From Marinactinospora thermotolerans DSM 45154 (GTDB lineage: Bacteria; Actinomycetota; Actinomycetes; Streptosporangiales; Streptosporangiaceae), in contig NZ_FUWS01000006.1 of assembly GCF_900167435.1 (NCBI RefSeq), forward strand, positions 62,001 through 126,000: a stretch of 64,000 nucleotides of DNA, in the 5' to 3' direction. A program made the position numbers and the translations under genes. Shown here piece after piece: positions 63,542 to 64,000 of this stretch. The first letter of the stretch is position 1; each line of letters opens with the position of its first letter. The notes below the pieces were generated by a model. That model did not search any database and was not told where the DNA came from. It saw only the letters and a list, made by a program, of their open reading frames with translations.

Positions 63542-64000
63542 TCAGTCCCAGTCCAGGCCGCCCCCTGTCTGGTACTCGATCACGCGGGTCTCGAAGAAGT
63601 TCTTCTCCTTCTTGAGGTCCATCATCTCCGACATCCACGGGAACGGGTTCTCGGTCTCGCCGAAGATCGGCGCCAGGCCGATCTGCTCGGCCCGCCGGTC
63701 GGTGATGAAGCGCATGTACTGCTCGCACAGCCCGCTGTTGAGCCCCAGGATGCCGCGCGGCATCGTCTCGCGGCCGTAGGCGATCTCCAGCTCGCACGCC
63801 TCCGCCAGCATCGAACGCACCTCGGCCTGGAACTCCTCGCTCCACAGGTGCGGGTTCTCGATCTTGATCTGGTTGATGACGTCGATCCCGAAGTTCAGGT
63901 GGATGCTCTCGTCACGCAGGATGTACTGGTACTGCTCGGCGATGCCCACCATCTTGTTGCGCCGCCCCAGCGACAGCACCTGCGCGAAGCCGGTGTAGAA
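63542..64000 (-). CDS. nrdB: Ribonucleotide reductase beta subunit (3' part)
   Basis: The last ~152 codons of a class I RNR small subunit run off the right edge, so the 5' end is outside the window. Visible features are [17 protein letters not shown], the di-iron ligand helix [25 protein letters not shown] and the C-terminal [11 protein letters not shown]. The subunit holds the metal cofactor and radical that drive dNTP synthesis together with NrdA. Confidence 0.92.
   Translation of the reverse strand, partial: FYTGFAQVLSLGRRNKMVGIAEQYQYILRDESIHLNFGIDVINQIKIENPHLWSEEFQAEVRSMLAEACELEIAYGRETMPRGILGLNSGLCEQYMRFITDRRAEQIGLAPIFGETENPFPWMSEMMDLKKEKNFFETRVIEYQTGGGLDWD

Overview
The window is very GC-rich, with NNC/NNG codons throughout, GTG and TTG starts, ATGA/GTGA gene overlaps, a type VII (ESX-like) secretion locus and actinobacterial regulators. 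It comes from an actinomycete chromosome, most likely a Nocardiopsis-like or other filamentous actinomycete; the genus is an inference. No rRNA, insertion sequence, integrase or CRISPR array was seen. Two tRNA genes (Lys-TTT, Gly-CCC), dcd and the 3' part of nrdB are ordinary chromosomal markers.

Layout. 0-6.5 kb: an MFS exporter, a PspC protein, tRNA-Lys, and a catabolic unit (IclR regulator divergent from a dehydrogenase-RraA fusion, a TRAP-type permease and a small membrane protein). 7.1-20.5 kb: a biosynthetic cluster read leftward. It holds a two-module NRPS (C-A-PCP-C-A-PCP-TE; module 1 reads as serine, module 2 as proline-like), an FAD monooxygenase starting 1 nt after the NRPS stop codon, an SDR and an FAD amine-oxidase-like enzyme, flanked by TetR and LuxR regulators. 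The NRPS plus monooxygenase pair has the architecture known from pyrrolizidine alkaloid pathways. 20.6-25.6 kb: a PaaN-type aldehyde dehydrogenase, an MFS exporter with a divergent LysR regulator, and a hydrolase.

25.6-42.9 kb: a type VII secretion island in two divergent arms. The left arm has two WXG100-like proteins, a membrane-anchored TNT-like protein, EccD, a MinD-like protein without a P-loop lysine, and a Pro-rich protein. The right arm has small helical proteins, a 931-aa polymorphic toxin, its immunity protein, a gene that appears to fuse a toxin-like domain to an immunity-like domain, two broken immunity copies, a three-ATPase EccC and two accessory genes. No EccB, EccE or mycosin was recognised.

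43.4-50.9 kb: a zinc-ribbon protein, an APH-family kinase, a glycine betaine (ProVWX/OpuA-type) ABC operon, a rhomboid protease and dcd. 51.2-53.6 kb: a two-gene operon in which a cyclodipeptide synthase overlaps an adenylate-forming enzyme. 54.5-60.1 kb: MarR and an MmpL exporter with an inverted-repeat operator candidate, then small metabolic genes. 60.2-63.5 kb: a cobalamin riboswitch followed by a BtuFCD-type ABC operon. The end holds nrdB (partial).

The most unusual items are the toxin-immunity chimera with its decayed immunity copies, the cyclodipeptide synthase-adenylase operon, and the Ser-Pro NRPS cluster with extra redox enzymes, one of which lacks the SDR catalytic lysine.
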